Shown piece after piece: positions 1-7,484 of a stretch of 64,000 nucleotides of DNA; positions within the stretch are counted from its first letter, which is position 1; each line of letters starts with the position of its first letter. Both the position numbers and the translations under genes were made by a program. The stretch is from contig NZ_JARUKY010000002.1 of NCBI RefSeq assembly GCF_029688925.1, positions 62,001-126,000 on the forward strand. Reading direction: 5' to 3'. Origin of the DNA: Evansella sp. AB-P1 (GTDB taxonomy: Bacteria > Bacillota > Bacilli > Bacillales > Salisediminibacteriaceae). Below the pieces are notes generated by a model. It saw nothing but the letters and a program-made list of their open reading frames with translations, did not search any database and had not been told where the DNA came from.

Positions 1-595
1 GAATCATTACGCCTATTGGGAAAATTCCGAAGATAAACGTTAAAGCAATTTGTGATATCATTTCTCCAGTAATCGTTCCAATAAACAAAGCAAATGTAAA
101 GACTAATAGATAGCCGATTAGAGGTCCGTAAAATATTTCAATTAATGTAACCTTTCCTAACTCACTACTAAACTCCGATTGCATAAACGTGAAATAGGAT
201 ATGAAAAAATTAACAATATGGAAAACGAAGATGAGTAACATGCCATATAACCATTTCGATAAGAACATGTCTTTTCTAGAAAATGGTAGGGAAAAGGTGA
301 AATCCATTCTTCTTGTATTTCTTTCTACTCCAATAAGTAAGCATGCTAAAAAGATAATGCCGAACATAACGATGAATGGAAATATTCCTTGAAAGTATAA
401 ATTATAAATCTCAAAGGCATGAAACTCTACTTGTTGTCCTGGGAAATGTTCGTTCATATGTTTCACATGTGATCGCCATGATTCTAATAGTAAAATTGTC
501 TGAAATGGAAGGTGGATGACAAATAGCACTAATAATATCCAGACGACCATTTTCGTTTGTTTATAGTTTTGATACCAAAGTCCTTTATGAAACAA
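1..595 (-). CDS. ABC-2 type transporter permease, 3' end cut by window edge
   Basis: This is the membrane subunit of an ABC transporter paired with the ATPase gene just upstream. The reading frame is open from a TTG at 595 to the left edge, giving about 198 residues of the N-terminal part. The TTG is chosen because an AGGAGGTG box sits 6-8 nt before it, inside the end of the ATPase gene; the two genes overlap by 11 bp (585-595), which suggests translational coupling. The protein starts with a short basic stretch (FHKGLWYQNYKQTK) and a first membrane helix, has an outer loop of about 40 residues, and then further hydrophobic segments. The motif SLPFSRKDMFLSKW is typical of ABC-2 permeases. The substrate cannot be told. 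Confidence 0.8.
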   Translation of the reverse strand, partial: MFHKGLWYQNYKQTKMVVWILLVLFVIHLPFQTILLLESWRSHVKHMNEHFPGQQVEFHAFEIYNLYFQGIFPFIVMFGIIFLACLLIGVERNTRRMDFTFSLPFSRKDMFLSKWLYGMLLIFVFHIVNFFISYFTFMQSEFSSELGKVTLIEIFYGPLIGYLLVFTFALFIGTITGEMISQIALTFIFGIFPIGVMI

Positions 596-1460
596 TGTCT
601 TCACCTCCTAGTTTTGCAATAAAAAGATCTTCAAGAGAGATGGGAAGTTCTTCGTAAAGTATTGGATTATGTTCTTGAACAATGCTTTCCCCCTGGATGT
701 TCTTTCGTTCTAAAATGATCGTATATACTCTACCTGTTTGATTGATGATATTCACTTCTTTTTTTACAGCGTCAGGCATGTGATCTTGGAAAGCAACCTG
801 TGCTTTTTTATATTGCGTTTTTAATGCATCTAGCTCATAATGACTATCCACTTTTCCTTCTTTAATCATGACAATATCGTTTGCCATGAACTCTAATTCA
901 TCCAATCGGTGAGAGGATATAATAACTGCCATATCGTTTTCCGCAACCTCTTCTACTAAAATTTTTAAAATTCTCTTTTTTACGATGACATCTAGTCCAT
1001 CAGTGGGTTCGTCTAGAAGAATATATTTTGCTCTTGTTGAGAAAGCAACAACGAGTGAAAAGAGTGCTTTCATCCCCTTTGAATAATTTCCAATTCGTTT
1101 TACGTTCGGTAGTGAAAAACGATTCATTAGATCGTGAAAGTATTCTACGTCAAACCGTGGATAGATGTTTTTATAAAGTGTTACGATTTCCTTCGTACTA
1201 TATGCCTTTAAAGCTTGTGAGGAATCTGGCACAAAAATTATTTCTTCTTTTAGCTTCGGGTTCTGAAAGATAGATTCTTCACCAATAAGAACGTCCCCTT
1301 CCGTTGGATCGAGAATACCTACCATTGTACGTAGTAAGGTCGTTTTCCCAGCACCATTTCTCCCTACAATCCCAATAATATTACCTGTATTCACTTCAAA
1401 ATCTATATCAGATAAAATAATATGCTGATGAACTCGCTTGGAAAGATGTTTAATCCTCAT
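585..1460 (-). CDS. ABC transporter ATP-binding protein (YtrB-like)
   Basis: ATPase subunit of an ABC-2 type transporter. The Walker A motif GRNGAGKTT is at residues 33-41, the signature is the degenerate YSKGM (126-130), and Walker B is YILLDEPTDGLD (146-157), followed by the H-loop SSHR. The last 80 residues form a variable tail usual for this subfamily. The start ATG overlaps the end of the GntR regulator gene by 11 bp and the stop overlaps the permease start, so regulator, ATPase and permease form one operon. By family knowledge, GntR/YtrA-type operons of this shape often respond to cell-envelope stress or antibiotics; the substrate is not visible in the sequence. The divergent signature motif may mean slow or asymmetric ATP hydrolysis. 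Confidence 0.9.
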   Translation of the reverse strand: MRIKHLSKRVHQHIILSDIDFEVNTGNIIGIVGRNGAGKTTLLRTMVGILDPTEGDVLIGEESIFQNPKLKEEIIFVPDSSQALKAYSTKEIVTLYKNIYPRFDVEYFHDLMNRFSLPNVKRIGNYSKGMKALFSLVVAFSTRAKYILLDEPTDGLDVIVKKRILKILVEEVAENDMAVIISSHRLDELEFMANDIVMIKEGKVDSHYELDALKTQYKKAQVAFQDHMPDAVKKEVNIINQTGRVYTIILERKNIQGESIVQEHNPILYEELPISLEDLFIAKLGGEDIVS

Positions 1461-1845
1461 TGTTATTCCCTCCTATTTCATCGTAAATTTCCTCCAACCA
1501 TGTGGATACTTCTTCTTTTGTTATCCCTGCATAATGGCTATCAATAATCATTTGCTTTAGTGATTGCTTCAATTTTTCCACCTGCCTTGGATCTTGTAAT
1601 TGGTTTATTTCTTCTGAAATAAATGTTCCACGACCTCGAATGGTTATGATTACACCTTGTCGTTCAAGTTCTTGATAAGCTTTACTCACAGTATTTGGGT
1701 TAATAACCATTTGAGAGGATAATTCTCTAACTGAAGGTAGCTTTTCATTTGGTTTCAAAATCCCTTTGGCACACATTTCTTTCACTTGCTGAATGACTTG
1801 TTCATATAAAGGTGTATTTTTTTTTGGGTCAATATTGAAATACAT
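1450..1845 (-). CDS. GntR family transcriptional regulator, YtrA subfamily
   Basis: Short (131 aa) GntR regulator. The winged helix-turn-helix covers about residues 10-78, with the typical run TPLYEQVIQQVKEM, LPSVRELSSQMVINPNTVSKAYQELERQG and RGRGTFI. Only a short helical tail of about 50 residues follows, which is the mark of the YtrA subfamily with no ligand-binding domain of FadR or HutC type. The gene is first in an operon with an ABC ATPase and permease, and a GGTGGTG box precedes the ATG. Members of this subfamily usually repress their own operon; an inverted repeat fitting such an operator lies 60-83 bp upstream of the start (1906-1928). The effector is unknown. Confidence 0.9.
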   Translation of the reverse strand: MYFNIDPKKNTPLYEQVIQQVKEMCAKGILKPNEKLPSVRELSSQMVINPNTVSKAYQELERQGVIITIRGRGTFISEEINQLQDPRQVEKLKQSLKQMIIDSHYAGITKEEVSTWLEEIYDEIGGNNNED

Positions 1846-1905
1846 CCTTTCACCACCTTTTAGCTTTTTGGAAAGTCTATTTGGATCATATGTTAAAAAT
1901 ATTAT

Positions 1906-1928
1906 GTGTATTATTTGTAGTAGTACAC
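1906..1928. promoter_or_regulatory. Candidate operator of the GntR(YtrA-type) regulator
   Basis: Inverted repeat GTGTATTA / TAGTACAC with a 7-nt spacer (7 of 8 positions pair). It sits in the 380-bp gap between the GntR gene and the divergent epimerase gene. Position and form fit autorepression by a YtrA-type dimer. No clear -35/-10 pair could be assigned with confidence around it. I see no other gene in 1846-2226. Confidence 0.5.
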
Positions 1929-2226
1929 TTGCAGTATATTGGTTTTATGTTTCACCGTCAAGAGGAATTTATTGTTTGATAGTAAAAAGTAAAATTTGTG
2001 TGATGTGGATAAAGATTAGTCGGCTATTTCAGTGGATCTTTTATTGGAATGACTTTATTAATAATGAAAAACTCTTTTGACCGCCTTAACTATTTTTTAT
2101 ATATAAACGATTCATCTTAGTTTAAAATAAAAGGATGGAAGTATCAGAATATTCTTTTAATGTGATCTATATCAATAACATTCTTAATAAATTCATTTAT
2201 AATTTTATTGGAGAGAGGGATGGAGC

Positions 2227-3132
2227 ATGAGAAAGATCTTAGTTCTAGGGGGAACTCGTTTTTTCGGAAAACGTCTCGTACAAAAGCTTATTGAAAACGG
2301 GGATAAAGTAACAATTGCCACAAGAGGGGAAACGAAAGATTCGTTTGGTAACAGTGTAAATCGATTAAAAGTGGATCGTTTTAATAGACGTTCGATGGAA
2401 AGGGCTTTTGATGACGAAACATGGGATGTTATTTATGATCAAATTTGTTTCTCGCCAGACGACGCCAGAGATGCACTTGAGATTTTTGAGGGAAAGGTTA
2501 AAAAGTATGTATTAACATCCACTCTTTCCGTTTACCCGTTTGATGAAAAGGCCTTAAAGGTAGAAAAGGATTTTGATCCTTTTGTTTATGATTTGGAAGA
2601 TGGACGTAAGGAGGATTTTGAATACGGTGAAGGAAAGAGGTTAGCAGAAGCAGTGTTGCTACAAGAGGCAACTTTCCCAGTCGTAGCTCCCCGGCCACCA
2701 ATTGTATTAGGATTGGATGATTATACAGAACGTCTTCAGTACTATGTTCGGAAAATATTATCTGATGAAGTTATAGGTATTGATGACTCGGATACAAAGC
2801 TCTCTTTTGTAGAGGCTGGTGATTTAGCTGAATTTTTGTTTTGGGTTGGATTTCAAAATTTGAATGGACCTGTGAACACCTCAGCACCAGATCAAATTAC
2901 TTTAGGCGAAATGATAAAGGTAATTGAGAAGAAAATAGGAAAAAAAGGGAAGGTTGAACAACCGAAAATGAAGTCAGAAAGCTCTCCTATGAATTTTCCC
3001 GTATCTATTTATCAAGATGTTTCTATGGCAAAGGCTGCAGGTTATGAATTTATGCCTCTTTCACAGTGGTTCGAACCGCTAATTGAACAAATTGTAGAAC
3101 AGGAATTAAAGGTAAGTACAAAAGGGAGTTGA
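2227..3132 (+). CDS. NAD-dependent epimerase/dehydratase (extended SDR) family protein
   Basis: A 301-aa Rossmann-fold protein. The N-terminus MRKILVLGGTRFFGKRLVQKL holds the nucleotide-binding GGTRFFG loop (residues 8-14). The middle carries VLTSTLSVYP and EYGEGKRLAEAVL, where Y and K match the YxxxK catalytic pair of extended SDR proteins (Y in EYGEGK). The C-terminal third, with NTSAPDQITLGEMIKVIE, is typical of sugar-nucleotide epimerase relatives. The substrate is unknown. The ATG follows a GGAGAGAGGGATGGAGC stretch. The next gene starts 4 bp after the stop, so the two are probably made together. Confidence 0.85.
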   Translation: MRKILVLGGTRFFGKRLVQKLIENGDKVTIATRGETKDSFGNSVNRLKVDRFNRRSMERAFDDETWDVIYDQICFSPDDARDALEIFEGKVKKYVLTSTLSVYPFDEKALKVEKDFDPFVYDLEDGRKEDFEYGEGKRLAEAVLLQEATFPVVAPRPPIVLGLDDYTERLQYYVRKILSDEVIGIDDSDTKLSFVEAGDLAEFLFWVGFQNLNGPVNTSAPDQITLGEMIKVIEKKIGKKGKVEQPKMKSESSPMNFPVSIYQDVSMAKAAGYEFMPLSQWFEPLIEQIVEQELKVSTKGS

Positions 3133-3136
3133 AGGA

Positions 3137-3400
3137 ATGAAAAAGACTATACTTTCTTGGTCAGCGTCATTAGAACATGGAGAGTATGAATTAGATCAAG
3201 ATCTAGTTATTCAACATGGGATTGAGGCTGTCGATGAAACGACGAAAGGTGCCTATGTAAATCTGGTAACGCCAAATACATTTGGCAATCCAGTAGAATA
3301 TTTAAGTCCAGTACTTAAAGAGAAGTACGGTGACTCTATTCAAATAAAGTATATAGATCAGTGTGGGTGCGGAGGATATGTCCTTCGAATCTATAAATGA
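3137..3400 (+). CDS. Small CGCGG-motif protein (resembles the CGCGG family of putative radical-SAM-modified peptides)
   Basis: An 87-aa protein ending in QCGCGGYVLRIYK (Cys76, Cys78). The overall pattern, SWSASLE near the N-terminus, YVNLVTPNTFGNPVEYL in the middle and YIDQCGCGGYVLRI at the end, matches what I recall of a family named for its CGCGG motif and proposed from genome context in haloarchaea to be a RiPP precursor modified by a radical-SAM enzyme. I see no radical-SAM partner next to it; the only radical-SAM gene in the window is hemZ, 41 kb away. It is coupled to the epimerase gene (4-bp gap; own GGGAG/AAGGA box). Alternatives are a metal- or disulfide-binding small protein. The gene is well supported; the function is not. 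Confidence 0.75.
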   Translation: MKKTILSWSASLEHGEYELDQDLVIQHGIEAVDETTKGAYVNLVTPNTFGNPVEYLSPVLKEKYGDSIQIKYIDQCGCGGYVLRIYK

Positions 3401-3440
3401 CACAAAACGTTCAGGGACCTGTTTCCTGAACGTTTTGTGT
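3400..3440. terminator. Long perfect hairpin after the CGCGG gene
   Basis: Perfect 16-bp inverted repeat, arms 3400-3415 and 3425-3440 (arm ACACAAAACGTTCAGG), with a 9-nt loop, starting on the last base of the CGCGG gene's stop codon. No U-run follows directly, so it may block 3' exonucleases or be a repeat element rather than a simple terminator. Confidence 0.6.
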
Positions 3441-3459
3441 CTGTTAAGAAAAAATGTTC

Positions 3460-3496
3460 ACCAAAATATACGGAATCAGGTTCCGTACATTTTGGT
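3460..3496. terminator. Second hairpin, between convergent genes
   Basis: Arms 3460-3475 and 3481-3496 (ACCAAAATATACGGAA and TTCCGTACATTTTGGT, one mismatch) with a 5-nt loop TCAGG. It lies 30 bp from the end of the convergent anti-sigma gene and probably ends transcription from one or both sides. Confidence 0.55.
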
Positions 3497-3526
3497 TCTA
3501 TACATTTACGTACAAATTAGACTATC

Positions 3527-4420
3527 TTACTGAACTACAAGCTCTTCAACAAAGGTTTGTATGGAATCATGAAAGGTGACGTATTCACTATTTACTGGTT
3601 GCTGTGCCTCAACGTAATAAATTACTCCATTATCCTCAATAAATGCATAATAAAGGTTTATCCAATCATCAGGGTGATTAAGGAATCCTTGGAAATCCAC
3701 ATTATTAAAAGATTGCTCTGTTGAACTGCTTTCTATTACAAAGCCTTCTTCTTCAAAATTTGACTCATATTCCCTTTCTACCGCATGTACATCAATATTT
3801 TCACTAGTTCCTAATCTTGTAATAGAAATCCATGTACGTTCTGTTAACGTGAAGCTTACTTTTTCTGTCTTAATATCTTCCTCAATAGTCATAGTTGAAT
3901 CTACATAGGTGGAAAAGCGAAGAGCCTGATTAACGTACAACTCATAAGCTTGATGTATATTTTCTCCACCTACATTTATTTCCTTTACAATACGTGGCGA
4001 TCGATCTTCTAAAGCCACTCTATATTCAACAGGTGAATTAAAATCATCTGAGACAACTTCACCATTATTATTTCTATCAATAAATAGGTCCCCGCTTTCA
4101 GCCATATCTTCTTCTATTTCATTATCACTTGAATCCAGAACAGCGTTTTCTCTCAGCGGTCCATTGCTCAATTCATAGTTTGCCGAATCATCAAAGCTGA
4201 ATTGATTTCCTGATAAAAGAGAAGTAAAGAGAATGCCAGCTATGAATAGGATTCCAATAGAAGCTGCAATTGCAGGGATATACGTGACGAATTTATTTCG
4301 TCTCGATAGCTTTGATTGTTGGACAGATTGAAAGATTTCTTTCGCTGATGTTGTCGGTTCTGCTTGGGTATATTTCTGTTTTAATTCTTTCATCCCTTTA
4401 TCAAAACGCTTTTGACTCAT
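3527..4420 (-). CDS. Membrane-anchored anti-sigma factor (probable), partner of the adjacent ECF sigma
   Basis: A 297-aa single-pass protein. Residues 1-43 are basic and cytoplasmic (FDKGMKELKQKYTQ...), a membrane helix follows at about 44-68 (YIPAIAASIGILFIAGILFTSLL), and the remaining 230 residues are acidic and outside the cell. The gene starts inside the 3' end of the sigma gene (20-bp overlap, 4401-4420) with a GGAGGTATC box before the ATG. This is the standard arrangement of an ECF sigma with its transmembrane anti-sigma. No recognisable zinc-binding ZAS motif is present. The outer domain, which ends in a DUF4367-like stretch (VIYYVEAQQPVNSEYVTFHDSIQTF), is presumably the stress sensor; the signal is unknown. 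Confidence 0.75.
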   Translation of the reverse strand: MSQKRFDKGMKELKQKYTQAEPTTSAKEIFQSVQQSKLSRRNKFVTYIPAIAASIGILFIAGILFTSLLSGNQFSFDDSANYELSNGPLRENAVLDSSDNEIEEDMAESGDLFIDRNNNGEVVSDDFNSPVEYRVALEDRSPRIVKEINVGGENIHQAYELYVNQALRFSTYVDSTMTIEEDIKTEKVSFTLTERTWISITRLGTSENIDVHAVEREYESNFEEEGFVIESSSTEQSFNNVDFQGFLNHPDDWINLYYAFIEDNGVIYYVEAQQPVNSEYVTFHDSIQTFVEELVVQ

Positions 4421-4967
4421 ATGGGATACCTCCTTCCGCTATGCTTACTTTTAACCGTTCCTTTCCTCTTTTTAATCTTGTTTTAACGGTAGCTTCTCGC
4501 ATCCCCATAATGGTAGAAATTTCTTTAATAGATGCATCATGAAAGTAAAATAGGACAATTGGAATTCGATATTTCTCATCCATTTTCTTAATAGCATCAT
4601 GTAAAATGCGGCTATCCTCTGTTAAATCAAGATTTTCCTCATATTTTGTAACAGGGTTTTCCTGAATTGTTTTTAAAACCTTTGCATTTTCGCGCTTCTG
4701 CTTACGGAAAAAATCCTTCGCCACATTTAATGTAACACTATAGAGCCATGTACTGAATTTCCCTCGAGAGTATTTGTGTAGGAAGCGATACACCTTAATA
4801 AAAACCTCTTGCGTTACATCCTGTATATCCTCATCACGGACACCTATTTGTCTCGCGAACCGTTCTACTGTTGTATGATAATGATTGATTAGTTCATAAA
4901 AAGCCTGTTCATCTCCATTTAAAGCATTTTGGATCCATTCACGTTCATGCTCCGATTTTTCACACAT
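4401..4967 (-). CDS. ECF RNA polymerase sigma factor (SigM/SigV-like), pair 1
   Basis: A 188-aa two-domain sigma-70 protein. Region 2 (about residues 20-90) contains DVTQEVFIKVYRFLHKY and FSTWLYSVTLNVAKDFFRKQKRE; region 4 (about 125-178) contains YRIPIVLFYFHDASIKEISTIMGMREATVKTRLKRGKERL. It directs RNA polymerase to stress promoters and is held inactive by the anti-sigma encoded by the overlapping next gene. A GAAAC-type -35 element lies about 50 bp upstream of the ATG (see 4994-5019), suggesting that it transcribes its own operon. Which B. subtilis ECF factor it replaces cannot be settled without a tree. Confidence 0.9.
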   Translation of the reverse strand: MCEKSEHEREWIQNALNGDEQAFYELINHYHTTVERFARQIGVRDEDIQDVTQEVFIKVYRFLHKYSRGKFSTWLYSVTLNVAKDFFRKQKRENAKVLKTIQENPVTKYEENLDLTEDSRILHDAIKKMDEKYRIPIVLFYFHDASIKEISTIMGMREATVKTRLKRGKERLKVSIAEGGIPYESKAF

Positions 4968-4993
4968 GCTTCCGGCCTCCTCTCACCTATTAA

Positions 4994-5019
4994 ACTATAC
5001 ATTTACAGAAAAAGTTTCA
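4994..5019 (-). promoter_or_regulatory. Candidate ECF-type promoter of sigma/anti-sigma operon 1
   Basis: On the minus strand: TGAAAC at 5019-5014, 16-nt spacer, then TAGT at 4997-4994. The -35 matches the ECF consensus; the -10 is weaker than the usual CGTA/CGTC. Confidence 0.4.
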
Positions 5020-5106
5020 GTTGATTTTTAAAAAGGCTGTTTTAAAGGTTAGTGTATTTTTAGCAAAAATCAACATTAAAATCTAACAGAACGCATAAAA
5101 AAAGTG

Positions 5107-5136
5107 TTGACGAAAACAAACTAGGAGCGCTACGAT
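5107..5136 (+). promoter_or_regulatory. Candidate sigma-A promoter of the bmr leader/operon
   Basis: TTGACG (5107-5112), 18-nt spacer, TACGAT (5131-5136). It precedes the first leader ORF by about 55 bp. The promoter therefore gives a transcript leader of about 575 nt before bmrC. Confidence 0.5.
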
Positions 5137-5189
5137 CTTAATTAGAAATTACCTAAATTTACTAAACATTTCGAAAGGAGGAGACCAAC

Positions 5190-5288
5190 ATGATTAAGTT
5201 AAGAATGAATGATAATGCTTTAATCAATCAAATTGTAAAAAAAATACATGTTGTGACTCCGCCTAATAGTAGAGATCTATCTCTCTAG
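5190..5288 (+). CDS. BmrB-like leader peptide (32 aa), first leader ORF
   Basis: Short ORF with a very strong ribosome binding site (GAAAGGAGGAGACCAAC before the ATG). It encodes MIKLRMNDNALINQIVKK... and ends ...NSRDLSL at a TAG. A terminator-like hairpin begins 24 nt after the stop. In B. subtilis the homologous exporter operon is preceded by the leader gene bmrB, which controls bmrCD by ribosome-mediated attenuation. Position, RBS strength and the hairpin suggest the same role here. The peptide is shorter than the 54-aa BmrB I recall and I see no clear similarity in sequence, so the assignment rests on context. Ribosome stalling on this ORF by a translation inhibitor would be the expected trigger. 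Confidence 0.6.
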   Translation: MIKLRMNDNALINQIVKKIHVVTPPNSRDLSL

Positions 5289-5312
5289 TTGTATGTTCAT
5301 TTTGTAAAACAA

Positions 5313-5361
5313 AGGGGCAGGTCACACGTGCATTTGTGTGGCATGCGCCTTTTTCTATTTT
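5313..5361 (+). terminator. Attenuator-type terminator 1 in the bmr leader
   Basis: Hairpin built from GGGGCAGGTCACAC (5314-5327) and GTGTGGCATGCGCC (5336-5349), 14 positions with two mismatches and one G-U pair, followed by TTTTTCTATTTT. It lies 300 bp before bmrC, so it must be read through for expression: an attenuator rather than an end-of-gene terminator. Confidence 0.65.
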
Positions 5362-5454
5362 ATAAGATAATATAGCTGAAAAGATAGGGGAATTCTGTCT
5401 GTACATGTAAGGAGCTCTAACACAGCTTCTAATTGTTCATCAGCTTTGTTTTAT

Positions 5455-5495
5455 AAAAGACACATGGGCCATTAGTATGCCTCTGTGTCTTTTTG
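5455..5495 (+). terminator. Attenuator-type terminator 2 in the bmr leader
   Basis: Arms AAAAGACACA (5455-5464) and TGTGTCTTTT (5484-5493) with an inner GGC/GCC pairing and a trailing T-run. A second intrinsic terminator in the same leader, 220 bp before bmrC. Confidence 0.65.
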
Positions 5496-5612
5496 TCGTT
5501 ATAAACAGTTTTCTACAGCCCATTGATTATTTGGGACTATGTGATTAATTTTTAGTTGGTGTTATCGGTCTTTACCGTTCACATAAAAAATCGATTTAGG
5601 AGGAATGTTGAG

Positions 5613-5678
5613 ATGATTATTTGGTTTTTTATTTGTAAAAGAAGGTTGTCGGAGGAGGATAATGCAGGTGGCGGTTAG
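5613..5678 (+). CDS. Second leader ORF (21 aa)
   Basis: ATG preceded by TTTAGGAGGAATGTTGAG; encodes MIIWFFICKRRLSEEDNAGGG, 21 residues, ending at TAG (5676-5678). It overlaps the next tiny ORF by 17 bp. Its RBS is as good as that of a normal gene, which argues that it is translated. It may serve translational coupling or attenuation rather than make a functional protein. Confidence 0.45.
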   Translation: MIIWFFICKRRLSEEDNAGGG

Positions 5679-5733
5679 TGAAAGAATAACAATTGAATAT
5701 AACAGGGAGATGTTATTATGTTTTCAGCGTTAA
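5662..5733 (+). CDS. Third leader ORF (23 aa), overlapping the bmrC start
   Basis: ATG behind a CGGAGGAGGATA box; encodes MQVAVSERITIEYNREMLL... and stops at 5733, 16 bp inside bmrC (start 5718). Such an overlap is typical of translational coupling: ribosomes ending here could restart on bmrC, whose own site (CAGGGAGATG) is close by. Confidence 0.45.
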   Translation: MQVAVSERITIEYNREMLLCFQR

Positions 5734-7484
5734 AGAAATTAACCTGGTTTTTTAAAAAGCATTGGAAAAGATATACGATTGCAATCGTCTTTTTGCTGAT
5801 TGTTAGTTTATTAGAGGTGTTGCCCCCAAGAATTTTAGGCTACTTTATTGATGAAGTTCACCAGGAGCAATTAACAGCAGAAAGACTTCAATATTACATT
5901 CTCATTTTTTTAGGGTTAATGGTGATTATTTATCTTATGACCTTCGTATGGATGAGACAGCTCTTTGGTGGAGCATATATAATCGAACGGACTCTTCGTT
6001 CAAGATACATGCATCATTTAATGAAGATGACACCATCGTTTTATGAAAAAAATAAAACTGGTGATTTGATGGCAAAAGCTACGAATGATTTGAAAGCCAT
6101 CTCATTAACAACTGGAATAGGGGTTCTTACTCTCATTGATTCGACCGTATATTTAGTTATTATTTTATTCATGATGTCTGTCCTTGTTAGCTGGAAGCTC
6201 ACCTTAGCTGCAATACTCCCATTGCCAATTATGGCTTGGCTAATGAAACGTTATGGAAAAATTATTCATGAACGTTTTACAAAAGCCCAAGGAGCTTTCG
6301 GTGATATGAATGATCAAGTGCTAGAATCAATTGCAGGTGTTCGAGTTATTCGAGCATTCGTAAAAGAAAAGGATGATCAACAGCGTTTTAATCGGTTAAC
6401 AAATGATGTGCTTCAAAAAAATATTGCTGTTGCAAAAATAGATGCCTTATTTGAACCAACCATTAAAATTCTTGTTGGCTTGAGCTACATGATCGGATTA
6501 GGCTACGGTGCATTCCTCGTATTTCATAACGAAATAACACTAGGACAGTTAGTGTCCTTTAATATTTATTTAGGAATGCTTATATGGCCAATGTTTGCAT
6601 TTGGAGAGTTAATGAACATTATGCAACGAGGAAATGCCTCCATGGACCGAATAAACACAACCTTTGATTACGAACCAGATGTAAAAAATAGTATGAAGCC
6701 ATGTGACGTCAACAAGCCTACAGAAATAGAATTTAGAAATTTATCGTTCCACTATCCAAGCTCTAAGGAAGAAGTACTAAAGAATATTTCTTTACTTGTT
6801 CCAAGGGGAGCAACAGTTGGGGTAGTTGGAAAAACAGGTAGTGGCAAAACAACATTATTAAAGCAGCTATTAAGGGAGTATCCAATTGATAATAGTAGAC
6901 TTTTTATTTCTAACGTGGCCATTGAAAATATACAATTAAACTTGCTTAAAAGCTGGTTTGGCTACGTACCTCAGGATCAGTTTTTATTTTCCAAGTCCAT
7001 TAGAGATAATATTTTTTTTGGTCGACCAAATGCAGAGGAGTTTGAATTATATCGTGTTATGGATTTATCCTCCATCACTGCCGATATTGATACGTTTTCA
7101 AACGGAGTAGAAACCCTTGTTGGAGAAAAAGGGGTTTCCTTATCTGGGGGACAAAAACAGCGAATTTCCATTGCAAGAGCATTGATTAAGGATCCAGAAA
7201 TCTTATTATTAGATGATGCCCTTTCTGCTGTAGATGCCAAAACGGAATCTACCATCATCCATAATATTCGTAGGGAACGAAAGGGAAAAACAACCTTTAT
7301 TACTGCCCACCGTATGTCAGCAGTTCGACATGCAGAAATTATTATCGTTCTTGAAAATGGTAAGGTGATAGAACAAGGTTCCCACGAGGATCTATTGGAA
7401 CGAGAAGGCTGGTATTTTAACCAGTACTCAAAACAACAAATGGAGCAAAGTCAACGGGATTCAGTGGAGGTGTTCCTCAAATGA
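5718..7484 (+). CDS. bmrC: Multidrug ABC exporter subunit BmrC (YheI)
   Basis: Half-transporter of 588 aa (B. subtilis YheI is similar in length) that pairs with BmrD to form a heterodimeric drug exporter in the cytoplasmic membrane. A six-helix exporter domain covers about residues 15-310. The nucleotide-binding domain has Walker A GKTGSGKTT (about 371-379), Q-loop PQDQF, signature LSGGQ (about 475) and Walker B ILLLDDALSAVD. The residue after the Walker B aspartate is Asp, not the catalytic Glu, so one ATP site of the heterodimer is degenerate, as known for BmrCD-type exporters. The ATG has a GGGAG box and overlaps a 23-aa leader ORF. The gene is coupled to bmrD by a 4-bp overlap. Expression is likely controlled by the leader upstream. 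Confidence 0.95.
   Translation: MFSALKKLTWFFKKHWKRYTIAIVFLLIVSLLEVLPPRILGYFIDEVHQEQLTAERLQYYILIFLGLMVIIYLMTFVWMRQLFGGAYIIERTLRSRYMHHLMKMTPSFYEKNKTGDLMAKATNDLKAISLTTGIGVLTLIDSTVYLVIILFMMSVLVSWKLTLAAILPLPIMAWLMKRYGKIIHERFTKAQGAFGDMNDQVLESIAGVRVIRAFVKEKDDQQRFNRLTNDVLQKNIAVAKIDALFEPTIKILVGLSYMIGLGYGAFLVFHNEITLGQLVSFNIYLGMLIWPMFAFGELMNIMQRGNASMDRINTTFDYEPDVKNSMKPCDVNKPTEIEFRNLSFHYPSSKEEVLKNISLLVPRGATVGVVGKTGSGKTTLLKQLLREYPIDNSRLFISNVAIENIQLNLLKSWFGYVPQDQFLFSKSIRDNIFFGRPNAEEFELYRVMDLSSITADIDTFSNGVETLVGEKGVSLSGGQKQRISIARALIKDPEILLLDDALSAVDAKTESTIIHNIRRERKGKTTFITAHRMSAVRHAEIIIVLENGKVIEQGSHEDLLEREGWYFNQYSKQQMEQSQRDSVEVFLK

Noticed and set aside
1793-2080. 95-aa plus-strand frame between GntR gene and epimerase gene
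   Set aside because: Overlaps the GntR start and its operator, no ribosome site, no protein-like composition.
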